A DNA stretch of 64,000 bases, taken from assembly GCA_002049455.2 (NCBI GenBank), contig KV918843.1, positions 186,001 to 250,000 on the forward strand. Direction: 5' to 3'. Origin of the DNA: Porphyra umbilicalis (taxonomy: Eukaryota; Rhodophyta; Bangiophyceae; Bangiales; Bangiaceae). Shown in pieces: positions 10,895-22,200 of the stretch; position 1 is the first letter of the stretch; every line of letters starts with the position of its first letter. The position numbers and the translations under genes are program-made. Under the pieces are notes generated by a model. The model searched no databases and was not told the origin of the DNA. It saw nothing but the letters and a program-made list of their open reading frames with translations.

Positions 10895-10906
10895 GGGCCC
10901 ATAACC
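10895..10906 (-). other. Primer-binding site of copia-A copy 2
   Basis: On the minus strand GGTTATGGGCCC follows the LTR end directly, as in copy 1, and continues AGAGCC. It is complementary to the initiator tRNA-Met anticodon arm, indicating half-tRNA priming. Confidence 0.75.
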
Positions 10907-11322
10907 TGTTTAATCGCAGTGAAGATAGGGGTTGGGGTACCACGGTGAAGTGGTTGAGTGGCGTGAGCTTGTGTGTGTGTGCGAACGTGCTTTGTTGGTT
11001 GTCCTGAGGTTCGCCCGCCTCTCCCAACCAAGAGCACCTCTCAAATAGTCTCCACCGGCCCAAGTGCTCCCTCCTTTGGCGCCCACACGGACGCCCACGC
11101 CCTCGCACCAAATCGAATCACTCACCAAATCAAAAGCCACTAGAGTAAAGCGAAGATCAAATCCAAAACATGCCAAAAGTAAAGCCCCAAGATCACCCAA
11201 CACGAATGTGTCCAACTTGACCACGTCTTGAAAATGTTCCATGTGGGGTACCATAAGGGTCACCGACCATCATCCAACCGCGAACCGCCAGTGGAGTCGG
11301 CGACGAGCATCACAGTCTAACA
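10907..11322 (-). repeat. 5' LTR of copia-A copy 2
   Basis: 416 bp. On the minus strand it begins TGTTAGACTG at 11322 and ends AACA at 10907, next to the primer-binding site. It differs from the 3' LTR at scattered positions, for example in the stretch near 11040-11060. Confidence 0.9.
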
Positions 11323-14300
11323 TTCTCCGACCGCGGGGTACACATTCGCCGCCGGGGCAAGAACATCCTCCCTCGGAACACACGAGGGGGTATTTATTTC
11401 TTGACGCTGCTGGGAACAGCGGCGGCCACAACGGCGACGCGTCGACCGGGACCGCGACCGCCGCTGCGGACGTGAGCGCAGACACCTGGCACCGGCGGTA
11501 TTGTCATCTGGGTGTGGATATGCGCTTGACGCGCTCAAGGAGCGCACCTGCGAGTCCTGCAACGTCGGCAAGATGGTACGGCAGCCATTCGTATCCGCGG
11601 TGGGGAAGCGCACGACGCGCGCGTTGCCGCTCGTGCACAGCGATGCGGCAGGTAAGATGGGTGTGCCCACGCCGAAGGGTATTGAGTACCAGATTTGCGT
11701 CATCGACGACTACACCCGCTACAAAGCGCTGGTACCGGTGCGGACGAAGGGGCAGGCCAAGGACGTGTTCATGCAGGTGGTGAACCTCTGGGAGAACCAG
11801 ACCGGCTACAAGGTACAGGCGCTACGCACCGAAGACGGAAAGGAATACACGGGAGGTGACTTCACGGCCTGGCGGCACGGTAAAGGCATCCAGCATCAGA
11901 GGTCGGCGCCGTACACGTCCCAACACAACGGGATGGCCGAACGATACAACCGAACTGTGCAAGAGCGCACGAGCGCCCTACTCTGCGACGTAGGGTTGGA
12001 CCCCAAGTACTGGGCGGAAGCGGCGACAGCCATTAACACCGTGGCCAACATGACGCCGCAACGACACCAGACGGCTACCCCGAACAAGATGTCTCACGGG
12101 AAGCGGCCCGATGTTTCGCACCTGCGTGTGTTCGGCTGCCGCGCGTGGGCCTACAACCCGGCTAGGCTGCGGCGAAAGGACGACTCCCGTGGCGCGCCGG
12201 CGGTGTTCGTTGGCTACCCGGAGGGGACGAAAGGATACCGTGTGCTGATTGACGGAGCGGTGGTTGTTCGCCGCGATGTCCTATTCGTTGAGGAGGCACG
12301 AGGGGCGGGGGCCGGCGTCCCGTCGCATCAACCGGAGCAGGACGGCGCCAAGGATCCGTTCGCAGAGGAGAGCGCGGGGACGGAGGACGAGTCGGGAGAC
12401 GACCTGGGGTCGGCTACCTTCATTGAGGATGCGATCATGGCAGCCCGCCTCCTTACTGTGCAGGGCGGAATGGACAAGGACTCGGAAGAGGACGGGGCAC
12501 GAACGGCGGAGAGCGGCGACCCACTACATCCTGGCGCGGGAGCCGCCACCGCAAAGGGGCTCCTGTCCTGGGCCCTGGCGGCCCGGGCACGTGGAAAGCC
12601 CGACAAGATGCGTCTGTATCAAGCCAAGAAAGAGCCTGACTGTTCGGAGCTCGACAAGGCAATCCAGGCGGAGGTGCAGTAGTTGTGGGACAATGGGACG
12701 TGGGAGCTGACGGACGTGCCTACCGGGCAGACGGTGACCCCGACGGAGATGCTCGCGGAGCGCAAGCGCGGCGCGGACGGCGGCATCGACAAGTACAAGG
12801 GGCGATTCGTCGTGCGGGGTGACCAGCAAACGTACCTGGTGGACTACACGGAGGTGTGGGCGCCCGTCCTCTGCTACACGACGTTGCGGGTCTTCCTCGC
12901 GTACTGCACGGCCAGGGGCATGGCCATCGAGCAGACGGACGTGGCGACCGCCTTCCTTACCGGGGACGTCGAGGAGGAGATTTACATACACCAACCCGTC
13001 GGGTACGAGCGTGGGGATGTGACCAAGGTCTGTCGATTGCGTAAGGCGCTTTACGGATCTAAGCAGGCAGCCCGTGCCTGGTTTCACAAGCTGAAGGAAG
13101 CCCTTGAGGCGGCGGGCTTCCAGGCGTGCCCTGAGGACCCGTGCCTTTTCCGGCGTGGGACCGGACCCACGGAGTGCCTCATCATCGTCTACGTCGACGA
13201 CATGCTGGTGGCCGGAGCCACCAAGGACGCGGCACGCGACGGACTCGAGGCAGTTACGAGCCGCTTCAAGGCGCGAGAGCTGGGACGGCCTACTTACTTC
13301 CTGGGGCTGCACTTGGTGCACAACGACGAGGAAGGGACGCTCCACGTGCACTAGGAGCAGTACGTGAAAACCCTACTCAGCCGGTTTGGGATGACCGACG
13401 CTAAGCCAGTGCGCCTCCCCATCGGGGCGAGGACGCGGCTGGAACGGGCTGGGGAGCTGCTGACGGGGGAGGACCCGAACATCTACCAAGAGCTGGTCGG
13501 ATGCCTGGACTACCTGGCGACGGCGACCCGGCCGGACATCGCCTTTGCTGTCGGCTGGCTGTCTCGCTTTGTGTCGGCGCCTACGGTGGCACACCTTGCC
13601 GCGGGTAAGATGGTGCTCCGGTACCTAAGCGGGACCAAAACCACGGGTTTGTGCTACCAGCGGGAGGGCGACCTGATGAGGTACAATGATGCCAATTTCG
13701 CAGCAGACAAGGACACACGCCGATCAACCTCGGGAAACGTCTTCATGTTTAAGGGGGCCGCGGTGTCCTGGGTGAGCAACAGGGGTTGTCATGGATATAT
13801 CCCTGAGGAATATATCCATGCATTATATCCGTATCCACTTCGGATACGCGCCGGGGACGCATATTCTAAATGCATTATGAGAAAGAGAGGAGAGGATATA
13901 TCTATCCTGTCCGACAAAAACTGCAAGATTATATCAGATCCGTATTCCAGGTATGAGAGGCAGGATACAGGGATATACTAGATTATTAAACTTCTCGGGC
14001 CGACAGAATTCCGGTACAACGCAGTCCACCTCTCTTTTCCCAATCCGACCATCGGGAGATTCATGTGCACGCATGTTGCAGGGACAAGCGGCAATCCCGC
14101 CCGACCCGGAAGAAACCGTTCAAGCACGCGACTCGGCCCGCTTGCGATATCAGCAAAGTGTGACACGAGTTTCAGAACGGTCTATCTGACGACCTTTTAC
14201 AAAAACGGCGGGGAACTGCCTGGACCGCGCCCGTTGGGGCGCACACCTCAAATGTGAATATCACGTCGTACTTGACGTTCATTTAGCACTCAACAAGTGT

Positions 14301-14928
14301 CTGAATGGCTTCTTTTTCTGGCCCTAATTGTGCGGCCTGACGGACTTGTGGGAATATAATCGGATACGATGATCGTACTCAGATACGGATATAATCTACG
14401 TAATAATCCGGTTTTGGAGGCAGATATCCGCATCCGGATCTTAGTTAAGCGATTTATCCGTAATCAGATACACCGCATCGGCGTGTATCCGTATGCTATT
14501 TCGCCTCGAAATACATATCCTGACAACCCCTGGTGAGCAAGCTGCAGGGCTCGGTGGCCACCTCGACCACCGAGGCCGAGTATGTCTCGGCGGGGATGGC
14601 GGCTAAGGAGCTGATCTGGCTACAGCGCCTATGTGGGTACTTGACGGGGGAGGCACCGGAGGTGCTCCTGCTCTGCGACAGCCAGAGCGCGCTGGCCATG
14701 ATGAGAAAGGCAGTGTCGAGCGTGCGGACCAAGCACATCCACGTCGTCCACCACTAAGTGAGGGAGAGGGTGGCGAGCGGGGAGCTCAAGGTCCGCTACG
14801 TCAACACAACGGACATGACGGCGGACGCGTTGACAAAACTGTTGGGGACCATCGCCTTTGACAAGTGTGCGACGGCGATGGGGCTGACGCTCGGCGTTGG
14901 AGAGAGCCCGCGGGGGAGTGTTGTCTGA
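11323..14928 (+). pseudogene. copia-B pol remnant with stops, frameshift and insertion
   Basis: Visible in order: pre-integrase zinc-binding motif (DTWHRRYCHLG, then CESC after a frameshift near 11515), integrase core (first Asp in VHSDAAG; second position altered to LRTEDGKEY; NGMAERYNR with the Glu), a linker, RT with motif TDVATAFLTGD and an intact YVDD box, and RNase H (MRYNDANFAADK and STTEAEYVSAG). In-frame stops occur at 12680-12682, about 13352 and 14755-14757. The RNase H coding sequence is split between VSW and KLQGS by the hAT element and resumes exactly once the insertion and its target duplication are removed. Non-functional. Confidence 0.88.
13780..14532 (+). mobile_element. Non-autonomous hAT-type DNA transposon, copy 1 (753 bp)
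   Basis: Terminal inverted repeats CAGGGGTTGTCA (left) and its complement (right), flanked by a perfect 8-bp target duplication GTGAGCAA (13772-13779 and 14533-14540). An 8-bp duplication with CAGGG ends is the hAT pattern. The interior encodes no transposase and is rich in GGATAT/TATCCG motifs in both orientations near the ends, like hAT subterminal transposase sites. A second copy of exactly the same length, with few differences, is at 40263-41015. Removing it restores the host copia-B RNase H frame. Strand is arbitrary. Confidence 0.9.
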
Positions 14929-15445
14929 CAGGGACCGGGCAGGGGGAGCAAGTACACCCTGCTTCCCCTGGCCTGCTGTCTGCCGGAGCCACGAGCAACC
15001 GGGACGATACGGGGACTTGGATGCGAGGGGAGCGATGTGATGCAAGTGCTGACAGAGTAGGGAGGCGCCCGTGGCGAACCGAGAGACCGTAGGAGCTGCT
15101 CCCCTACCGGGACGGTTTCCCTGTCGGTCGGTTCGGCTGGGGCACAGGGACGAGGCAAGTGCACTACACGGCATGAGCAAAGAAGAGGACGGCGCAGAGG
15201 GCCGCGGGGGAGACGTAGGTGCGGGCAGTGGGGCGAGAGGGCGAAGAGGTCCGACCGAGGGGGCTGCGGGCACCGCCTTGAGTGGTTATAGCTGGCTGCG
15301 GAGGGGACTAGCCCCGGCGCAGAGGGAGACTGGGGATTCTCTACCAACTATCGAGCACAGCTGGGGGCGCAACGCGCGCGTCAGCGCGCATGCGCGTTGA
15401 CACACGACACGCGGGCGGCGTGGTCGTGTGGGAGTTCTCACAACA
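14919..15445 (+). repeat. Probable 3' LTR of copia-B
   Basis: Begins TGTTGTCTGACAGG directly after a purine stretch at the end of pol, and may end at ACAACA (15445), giving 527 bp with TG...CA ends. No partner LTR exists in the window to confirm the right end. Confidence 0.4.
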
Positions 15446-16439
15446 CGCGTGTCCCACGATCAATGAGAGCTTTGAACGAAGTTGGTCCGAATGAACCTTG
15501 TAGAACTTTCTGATTAGATCCAGCGGTGAGCAGTTTTCTTTTCAATGACTAGACGATGAGCAGCCTGGTTACAGCACGACACCGCCGCAGCACATCTCAT
15601 GAAAAAAGGCCTTAGAACGCTTGAAGTCTAACCGACACGGCTCCCTAGACAGCAACCATGCATGAGATTTCAATTAAATTACATGAATTAAAAGTTCTTA
15701 TATGAACATTGTCTGATTATCTGCTGAAGGACGCTCTTCGGTCTGCTAGTCACAACCTCTGGTGCACGGTCTCTTCCATGGGCCCCGACTATCTGAGGCA
15801 AGGATCACTGCCTGCACCCCGCCATTGTCTCACAGCCCCCCCCTCCCGACGCAGTATGCGAACAAGGGCGAGATCATGGGTTGACACTATGGGGGAAGGA
15901 GATAGGCGGGGTAAACACGTGAGCGGAAATGGCGTGAGGTCACCATTGTCGTGGCCACCGTTGCGTCGGTAGCCAGCGATGTGGCTGTACGTGCGCACCT
16001 GCTGTGGTCTGCTCCTATGGTCCGGACCGCGGCTGGGCGCGTGGCAAAGAGAGTAGAATAACTAGGAGCTGATTGCCAGAGTGTTCTGGATTTTACGTCG
16101 AGTCGATGCTAGCACTGGCCAATCCAATGGTGCACGTGACTTTCTATGGCACTGACCCATCTTGTGAATAGCATATGTGCGCTTCTGTGCCTGCTTACAT
16201 CGATTCCCACTGGTTTGTGTTGGAAAACACACTGCGGCTGGTCTTCCATTCTGTACTCACTGCTTCTGACCAGCTGAAAACAAAACGGAAATTCTCTATT
16301 TGCGCGTTTCTCGTAGTCTAGCAAGGGCGCCCTGGCAGATGGCACGTCGGCCGCGGCGCGGTGGGCAGTACCGCAGGAAAGCACACAAGACAAGGAGTTC
16401 TGTAGCGGCGACTGGCTGCCAGTATGGAGAGCAACAGAG
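15446..16439. other. Intergenic stretch, nothing recognised
   Basis: Moderate GC and some AT-rich patches. No conserved protein, RNA gene or repeat seen. Separates copia-B from LINE copy A. Confidence 0.5.
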
Positions 16440-19242
16440 ACGGCCGAAGTAGCTGAGAAGCGGGACGCGGTGCGGGATCGAGACAGCACTGGTGGGGCGG
16501 TGGGAATCGGCGCCGGCGCGCCGGCTGTGGTGGCCCCTTCCTGCTCCGCCGTGCGCCTTCTCGCGGGGCGCGCGGGGGATCCGCTTGCGGCCTCCTGTGC
16601 GGCCGACCCGCCGGTGGGCGTTCGGGACCTGTTGGGCGCGGCCGTTTTCGGCCGCCCCCGTACGACCTCCACCCCGGCGGGCCTTCCCGCCGGGGTCTAT
16701 CGCCCACCTCCCTCCCCTGCCACGCTTTTGCGTGGTACCCCGGCGACAACGCTCCCCACCGACGCGGTGCTTGGCGCCGACGCGGTGCTGGACAGCGTCG
16801 CCGCTCTTGGCTGTGAAGGAGCAGCGGTACATGCTGGGGCGCTTGCCGTTGCGGTGGGGGACGGAACCCGTGCTGTGCACGCTGCGGACGGCGGGGCCGG
16901 CACGGCGGTTGGCGCCGCGCCTGTGGCCTGCCCGCGTTTTGGCGGCGACGCCGCCGCGGGTGCTGGCGGCGCCGTGCGCAGCGCCGCCCTGGATGCCGGG
17001 GGCGCCGTGCGCGCCGCCGCCGCGGACGCCGGCGGGGCCGCGCGCGATGCCGCCGTGGTTGCCCGTGGCGCCGTTCTTGCCGACGCCTCGGGTACCGGCG
17101 GTGCCGAACGCGACGGCGCCGCGCGTACTGGCGGCGCGCTCCGGCCATCTTCCAAGCCGCCCCCAATGCGGTTGGCGGCGCCCGCGCTTTCCGCGCCCCC
17201 GTTTGGCGGCGCGCGGCGCTGCGCTGTGCCTCCCCCCCGCCGCTTACGCTGGCCCGTGCGGCTCCCCTGCGTCGGCGCGCCGGGCTCGGCGCGCCGCCGC
17301 CGGTGCCGAGACCACTGCCACTGATGCCCGTTCAGACACCTGGTCGGCCGCCCGGGTCGGCGCTTGCGCGCCGGCGGCTGCGCCGGCCTCTTTCCCGCCC
17401 CTCCACGCTCACACGTGCTTTTCTACTTCCGCTGGTGAACGCTGGCGGCCGCCGGCGCCGGCGCCTTCGTCGGGGCCGTCGGACTCGCTCGTGCCCTCTA
17501 CCGTGGTTGCCGGTGGCGCCGTTCCCGACGGCGCCTCGGGTGCCGGCGGTGCTGTGTGCGACGGCGCGGCGGGTGCTGGCCGCGCCTCTTGGCCCCGTTC
17601 CGCGCCGCTTCCACTCCGACTGGCTGCTCTCGCGCTGTCCGCGCCATCGTTGGGCGGCGCGCGGCGCTGCGCGGTGCCTTTTACCTCGTCGGCGAGCCGG
17701 CCTCGATGCGCCGCCGCTGGCGCCGCGGTCGCTGCCGCCAACGCAGATGCGGACGCCTGGTCGGCCACCCGCGTTTGTGCCTGCGAGCCGGCGGCTGCGT
17801 CGACTTCTCCCCCTGCCCTCCCCACGCACGCGGGCTCTTCTCTTTCCGCTGCTGAGCGCCGGCGGCTGGCGGCGCAAGAACCTGTGGTGGGGTCGTTGAC
17901 CTCCCACGCCGCCTCTGCCCCCGTCGCCGGCCCGCGGCCCGCGCCTCTGTCCCCTCGTTCCTCCCCCCGCGCGTCCTCGGTCCGCTCTGCCCCTTTCGCC
18001 ACCACGCCACTCCGGGGGGCTCACGAGGCGTCGCTGCGCCGATCCTCTCGCGTGGCTACCGCCGCCCTGGTCGCCGCGCGCGCCGCCCTGGACGCCCGCC
18101 GCGCCGCCGCCGCGCCCGCCACACCTCCCGCGCCTACTGTCTGGTGCTTTCCGGACAGCCAAGAGTTGTGCTCGCCGCTGTTAGCGGACGATGACCCGGC
18201 GCCCGGGCCCGCCGCGCCGTTCGCCGCGCCCTCACCCCCCCTGCATCCGGCGGCCGCCGCCTGGCGTGCCGATCTCCTGTCCCTGGTGGATGCCGTGGCC
18301 GCCCACGCCGTTTCTCCGGCGTCGGCGGCGGTGTGGCGGCCACGCCGCCGCGAACACACGCTCCCGTCGTTCGGCACCGCCGCCCGCCCTCGCCCCGACG
18401 CCTGCATCTCCCGCGCCCCCCACGTCAACCTGGCCCATGGCCAACTCGCGGGGGCGCCGCACGCGCTGCCGTCGTGGCGCCGGCTGCTTGAGGCGGCCGC
18501 CTCCACGACTCAAAAGGACCTGTCGGAGGCGGCGCTTGAAGCGCGCCGCGCGCCGGTCTACGCGGACCTGTCGGGTTGGGGCCGCACGGGGATGGCGGCT
18601 GTTTAGGGCGGCCGAGCCGGCCTGTGGCTGACCGCCGTCCCTTCGGCCTGTGGCGGCCAGGCGTCCTTCCCCGGCTCCGCCATGCGTGTCGCCGTGTGGC
18701 TGTGGCTCGGGGCGTCCCCCCGCTCTGACCCGCCCCGCTCGCGGTGCTCCTGTGGCGGCGTGCCGGTCGCGGGCGGCCGCCACTTTTCGTCGTTCTGCCC
18801 CCTTGCAGGTGGCGCGACATACCCCTGTCCACCACCACATTATGTCGTTGGTGGCGGCTGCGCTGCGTCGCGCGCCGCGCTGGGGCGCGGTGGTCGCGGA
18901 GACCCCCCTCGACGGCTGGGGCGGGGCGCGGAAGCCCGATCTGCGAGCCACGGACGCAGCCACGGCCGCCGTCTCATAGGTGGACGTCTCTGAGGCGTGG
19001 CCGCGGCCGAACGCGGTCGCTTGGCAGGTGCGCGCGACGCCGCTGAGGGCCGTTGCCGCGGCCGCCCGGGAGGCGCGCAAGCGTGCCATCTACGTTCCCT
19101 CCTTGCCCGCCGGCCACCCTCCACACACGTTGACACCCCTCGTCTGAGAGGCCCAGGGCCGGATCGGGACTGCCACTGACGCGTGATTGGCGGCCGCGCA
19201 GGCCGGCCCCCGGCTGGCGGCGGTTCGCGCCGGCCGGCGCCG
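16440..19242 (+). mobile_element. RLE-type LINE, copy A (5'-truncated)
   Basis: Holds only the 3' part of the LINE found more fully at 35626-47131: an Ala/Pro-rich linker (16490-18350), then the region leading to the endonuclease and the restriction-like endonuclease itself. No reverse transcriptase remains upstream, the usual LINE 5' truncation. The linker contains a tandem duplication with a period of about 448 bp (compare 17055 with 17503). The right end runs straight into the 164-bp satellite at about 19243, before the end of the coding region. Confidence 0.75.
18360..19185 (+). pseudogene. LINE copy A restriction-like endonuclease, degenerate
   Basis: Aligns with 45950-46780 of copy B. 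The motifs are recognisable: a Cys-rich segment (RCSCGGVPVAGGRHF), a His cluster, then KPDL...VDV, a PD-x14-D pattern typical of the endonuclease of R2/NeSL-type LINEs. It is broken by TAG at 18604-18606 (Gln in copy B), a frameshift near 18790-18830, a stop between the PD and the final Asp, and another before RIGT. The final Cys of the CCHC motif lies next to the frameshift. Not functional. Confidence 0.7.
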
Positions 19243-22200
19243 CTTGCACAGGCAATTCACGCGCATATTTGAGTGGCCATAGAAGTATCTGGCCATAGAA
19301 GTCCAAACCACGCCTACGGTGTGCGTCCACGACGCGACCACCGGGTGTGGAGGGTGCAAACCGACGGCGGGCGTCCCCTCAACGTTTGTGCATCTCATCC
19401 CCACCGGTTGCACTGGCCATTCGTGCGCGTACTTGGGTGGCCAAAGACGTATCTGGCCATAGAAGTCCAAACCACGCCTACGGTGTGCGTCCACGACGCA
19501 ACCACCGGGTGTGGAGGGTGCAAACCGACGGCGTGCGTCCCCCCAACATTTGTGCGTCCCAACCACGCCGCTTGCACTGGCCATTCGTGCGCGTACTGGG
19601 GTGGCCATAGAAGTATCTGGCCATAGAAGTCCAAACCACGCCTACGGTGTACGTCCACGACGCGACCATCGGGTGTGGAGGGTGCAAACCGACGGCGGGC
19701 GTCCCCCCAACATTTGTGCATCCCAACCACGCCGCTTGCACTGGCCATTCGTGCGCGCACTGGGGAGTCCATAGAAGGATCTGGCCATAGAAGTCCAAAC
19801 CACGCCTACGGTGTGCGTCCACGACGCGACCACCGGGTGTGGAGGGTGCAAACCGACGGCGGGCGTCCCCCCAACATTTGTGCATCCCAACAACGCCGCT
19901 TGCACTGGCCATTCGTGCGCGTACTTGGGTGGCCATAGAAGTATCTGGCCATAGAAGTCCAAACCACGCCTACGGTGTGCGTCCACGACGCGACCACCGG
20001 GTGTGGAGGGTGCAAACCGACGGCGGGCGTCCCCCCAACATTTGTGCATCCCAACAACGCCGCTTGCACTGGCCATTCGTGCGCGTACTTGGGTGGCCAT
20101 AGAAGTATCTGGCCATAGAAGTCCAAACCACGCCTACGGTGTGCGTCCACGACGCGACCACCGGGTGTGGAGGGTGCAAACCGACGGCGGGCGTCCCCTC
20201 AACATTTGTGCATCTCATCCCCACCGGTTGCACTGGCCATTCGTGCGCGTACTTGGGTGGCCAAAGACGTATCTGGCCATAGAAGTCCAAACCACGCCTA
20301 CAGTGTGCGTCCACGACGCGACCACCGGGTGTGGAGGGTGAAACGCGACGGCGGGCGCCCCCCCAACATTTGTGCATCCCAACCACGCCGCTTGCACTGG
20401 CCATTCGTGCGCGTACTGGGGTGGCCATAGAAGTATCTGGCCATAGAAGTCCAAACCTCGCCTACGGTGTGCGTCCACGACGCGACCACCGGGTGTGGAG
20501 GGTGCAAACCGACGGCGGGCGTCCCCCCAACATTTGTGCATCCCAACCACGCCGCTTGCACTGGCCATTCGTGCGCGCACTGGGGAGTCCATAGAAGTAT
20601 CTGGCCATAGAAGTCCAAACCACGCCTACGGTGTGCGTCCACGACGCGACCACCGGGTGTTGAGGGTGCAAACCGACGGCGGGCGTCCCCCCAACATTTG
20701 TGCATCCCAACCACGCCGCTTGCACTGGCCATTCGTGCGCGCACTGGGGAGTCCATAGAAGTATCTGGCCATAGAAGTCCAAACCACGCCTACGGTGTGC
20801 GTCCACGACGCGACCACCGGCTGTGGAGGGTGCAAACCGACGGCGGGCGTCCCCCAAACATTTGTGCATCCCAAGCACGCCGCTTGCACTGGCCATTCGT
20901 GCGCGTACTTGGGTGGCCATAGAAGTATCTGGCCATAGAAGTCCAAACCACGCCTACGGTGTGCGTCCACGACGCGACCACCGGGTGCGGAAGGTGCAAA
21001 CCGACGGCGGGCGTCCCCCCAACATTTGTGCATCTCATCCACGCCGCTTGCACTGGCCATTCGTGCGCGTACTGGGGTGGCCATAGAAGTATCTGGCCAT
21101 AGAAGTCCAAACCACGCCTACGGTGTGCGTCCACGACGCGACCACCGGGTGTGGAGGGTGCAAACCGACGGCGGGCGTCCCCCCAACATTTGTGCATCCC
21201 AAGCACGCCGCTTGCACTGGCCATTCGTGCGCGTACTTGGGTGGCCAAAGAAGTATTTGGCCATAGAAGTCCAAACCACGCCTACGGTGTGCGTCCACGA
21301 CGCGACCACCGGGTGTTGAGGGTGCAAACCGACGGCGGGCGTCCCCCCAACATTTGTGCATCCCAACCACACCGCTTGCACTGGCCATTCGTACGCGTAT
21401 TTGAGTGGCCATAGAAGTATCTGGCCATAGAAGTCCAAACCACGCCTACGGTGTGCGTCCACGACGCGACCACCGGGTGTGGAGGGTGCAAACCGACGGC
21501 GGGCGTCCCCCCAACATTTGTGCATCTCATCCACGCCGCTTGCACTGGCCATTCGTGCGCGTACTGGGGTGGCCATAGAAGTATCTGGCCATAGAAGTCC
21601 AAACCACGCCTACGGTGTGCGTCCACGACGCCACCGCCGGGTGTGGAGGGTGCAAACCGACGGCGGGCGTTCCCCCAACATTTGTGCATCCCAACAACGC
21701 CGCTTGCACTGGCCATTCGTATGCGTATTTGAGTGGCCATAGAAGTATCTGGGCATAGAAGTCCAAACCACGCCTACGGTGTGCGTCCACGACGCGGCCA
21801 CCGGGTGTGGAGGGTGCAAACCGACGGCGGGCGTCCCCTAAACATTTGTGCATCTCATCCACGCCGCTTGCACTGGCCATTCGTGCGCGTACTTGGGTGG
21901 CCGTAGAAGTATCTGGCCATAGAAGTCCAAACCACGCCTACGGTGTGCGTCCACGACGCGACCACCGGGTGTGGAGGGTGCAAACCGACGGCGGGCGTCC
22001 CCTAAACATTTGTGCATCTCATCCACGCCGCTTGCACTGGCCATTCGTGCGCGACTGGGGTGGCCATAGAAGTATCTGGCCATAGAAGTCCAAACCACGC
22101 CTACGGTGTGCGTCCACGACGCGACCACCGGGTGCGGAAGGTGCAAACCGACGGCGGGCGTCCCCCCAACATTTGTGCATCTCATCCACGCCGCTTGCAC

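Larger units (their letters stand above)
6366..11322 (-). mobile_element. Ty1/copia element, family A, copy 2 (full length, inverted)
   Basis: Complete LTR retrotransposon of 4957 bp on the minus strand: 5' LTR 10907-11322, primer-binding site 10895-10906, gag-pol 10745-6819, polypurine tract 6792-6784, 3' LTR 6366-6783. The two LTRs differ at a modest number of sites, including an insertion in the CA-rich part, so insertion is recent but not immediate. Flanking bases GGTGG on the left and TTCTC on the right do not form a target duplication. That, with the truncated inverted copy 1 alongside, points to rearrangement or self-integration rather than simple insertion. Confidence 0.93.
11323..15445 (+). 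mobile_element. Ty1/copia element, family B (5'-truncated, decayed)
   Basis: A second copia family, clearly different in sequence from copia-A. It starts within the pre-integrase region exactly at the outer end of the copia-A LTR, so its 5' LTR, gag and protease are missing here. Integrase, RT and RNase H follow in order, and a polypurine stretch (14911-14918) precedes a probable 3' LTR. It is interrupted by the hAT-type element at 13780-14532. The right limit rests only on a CAACA end and is uncertain. Confidence 0.8.

Noticed and set aside
2922..11322. Retrovirus or endogenous virus
   Set aside because: Integrase precedes RT, no envelope gene, and short LTRs: copia-type retrotransposon.
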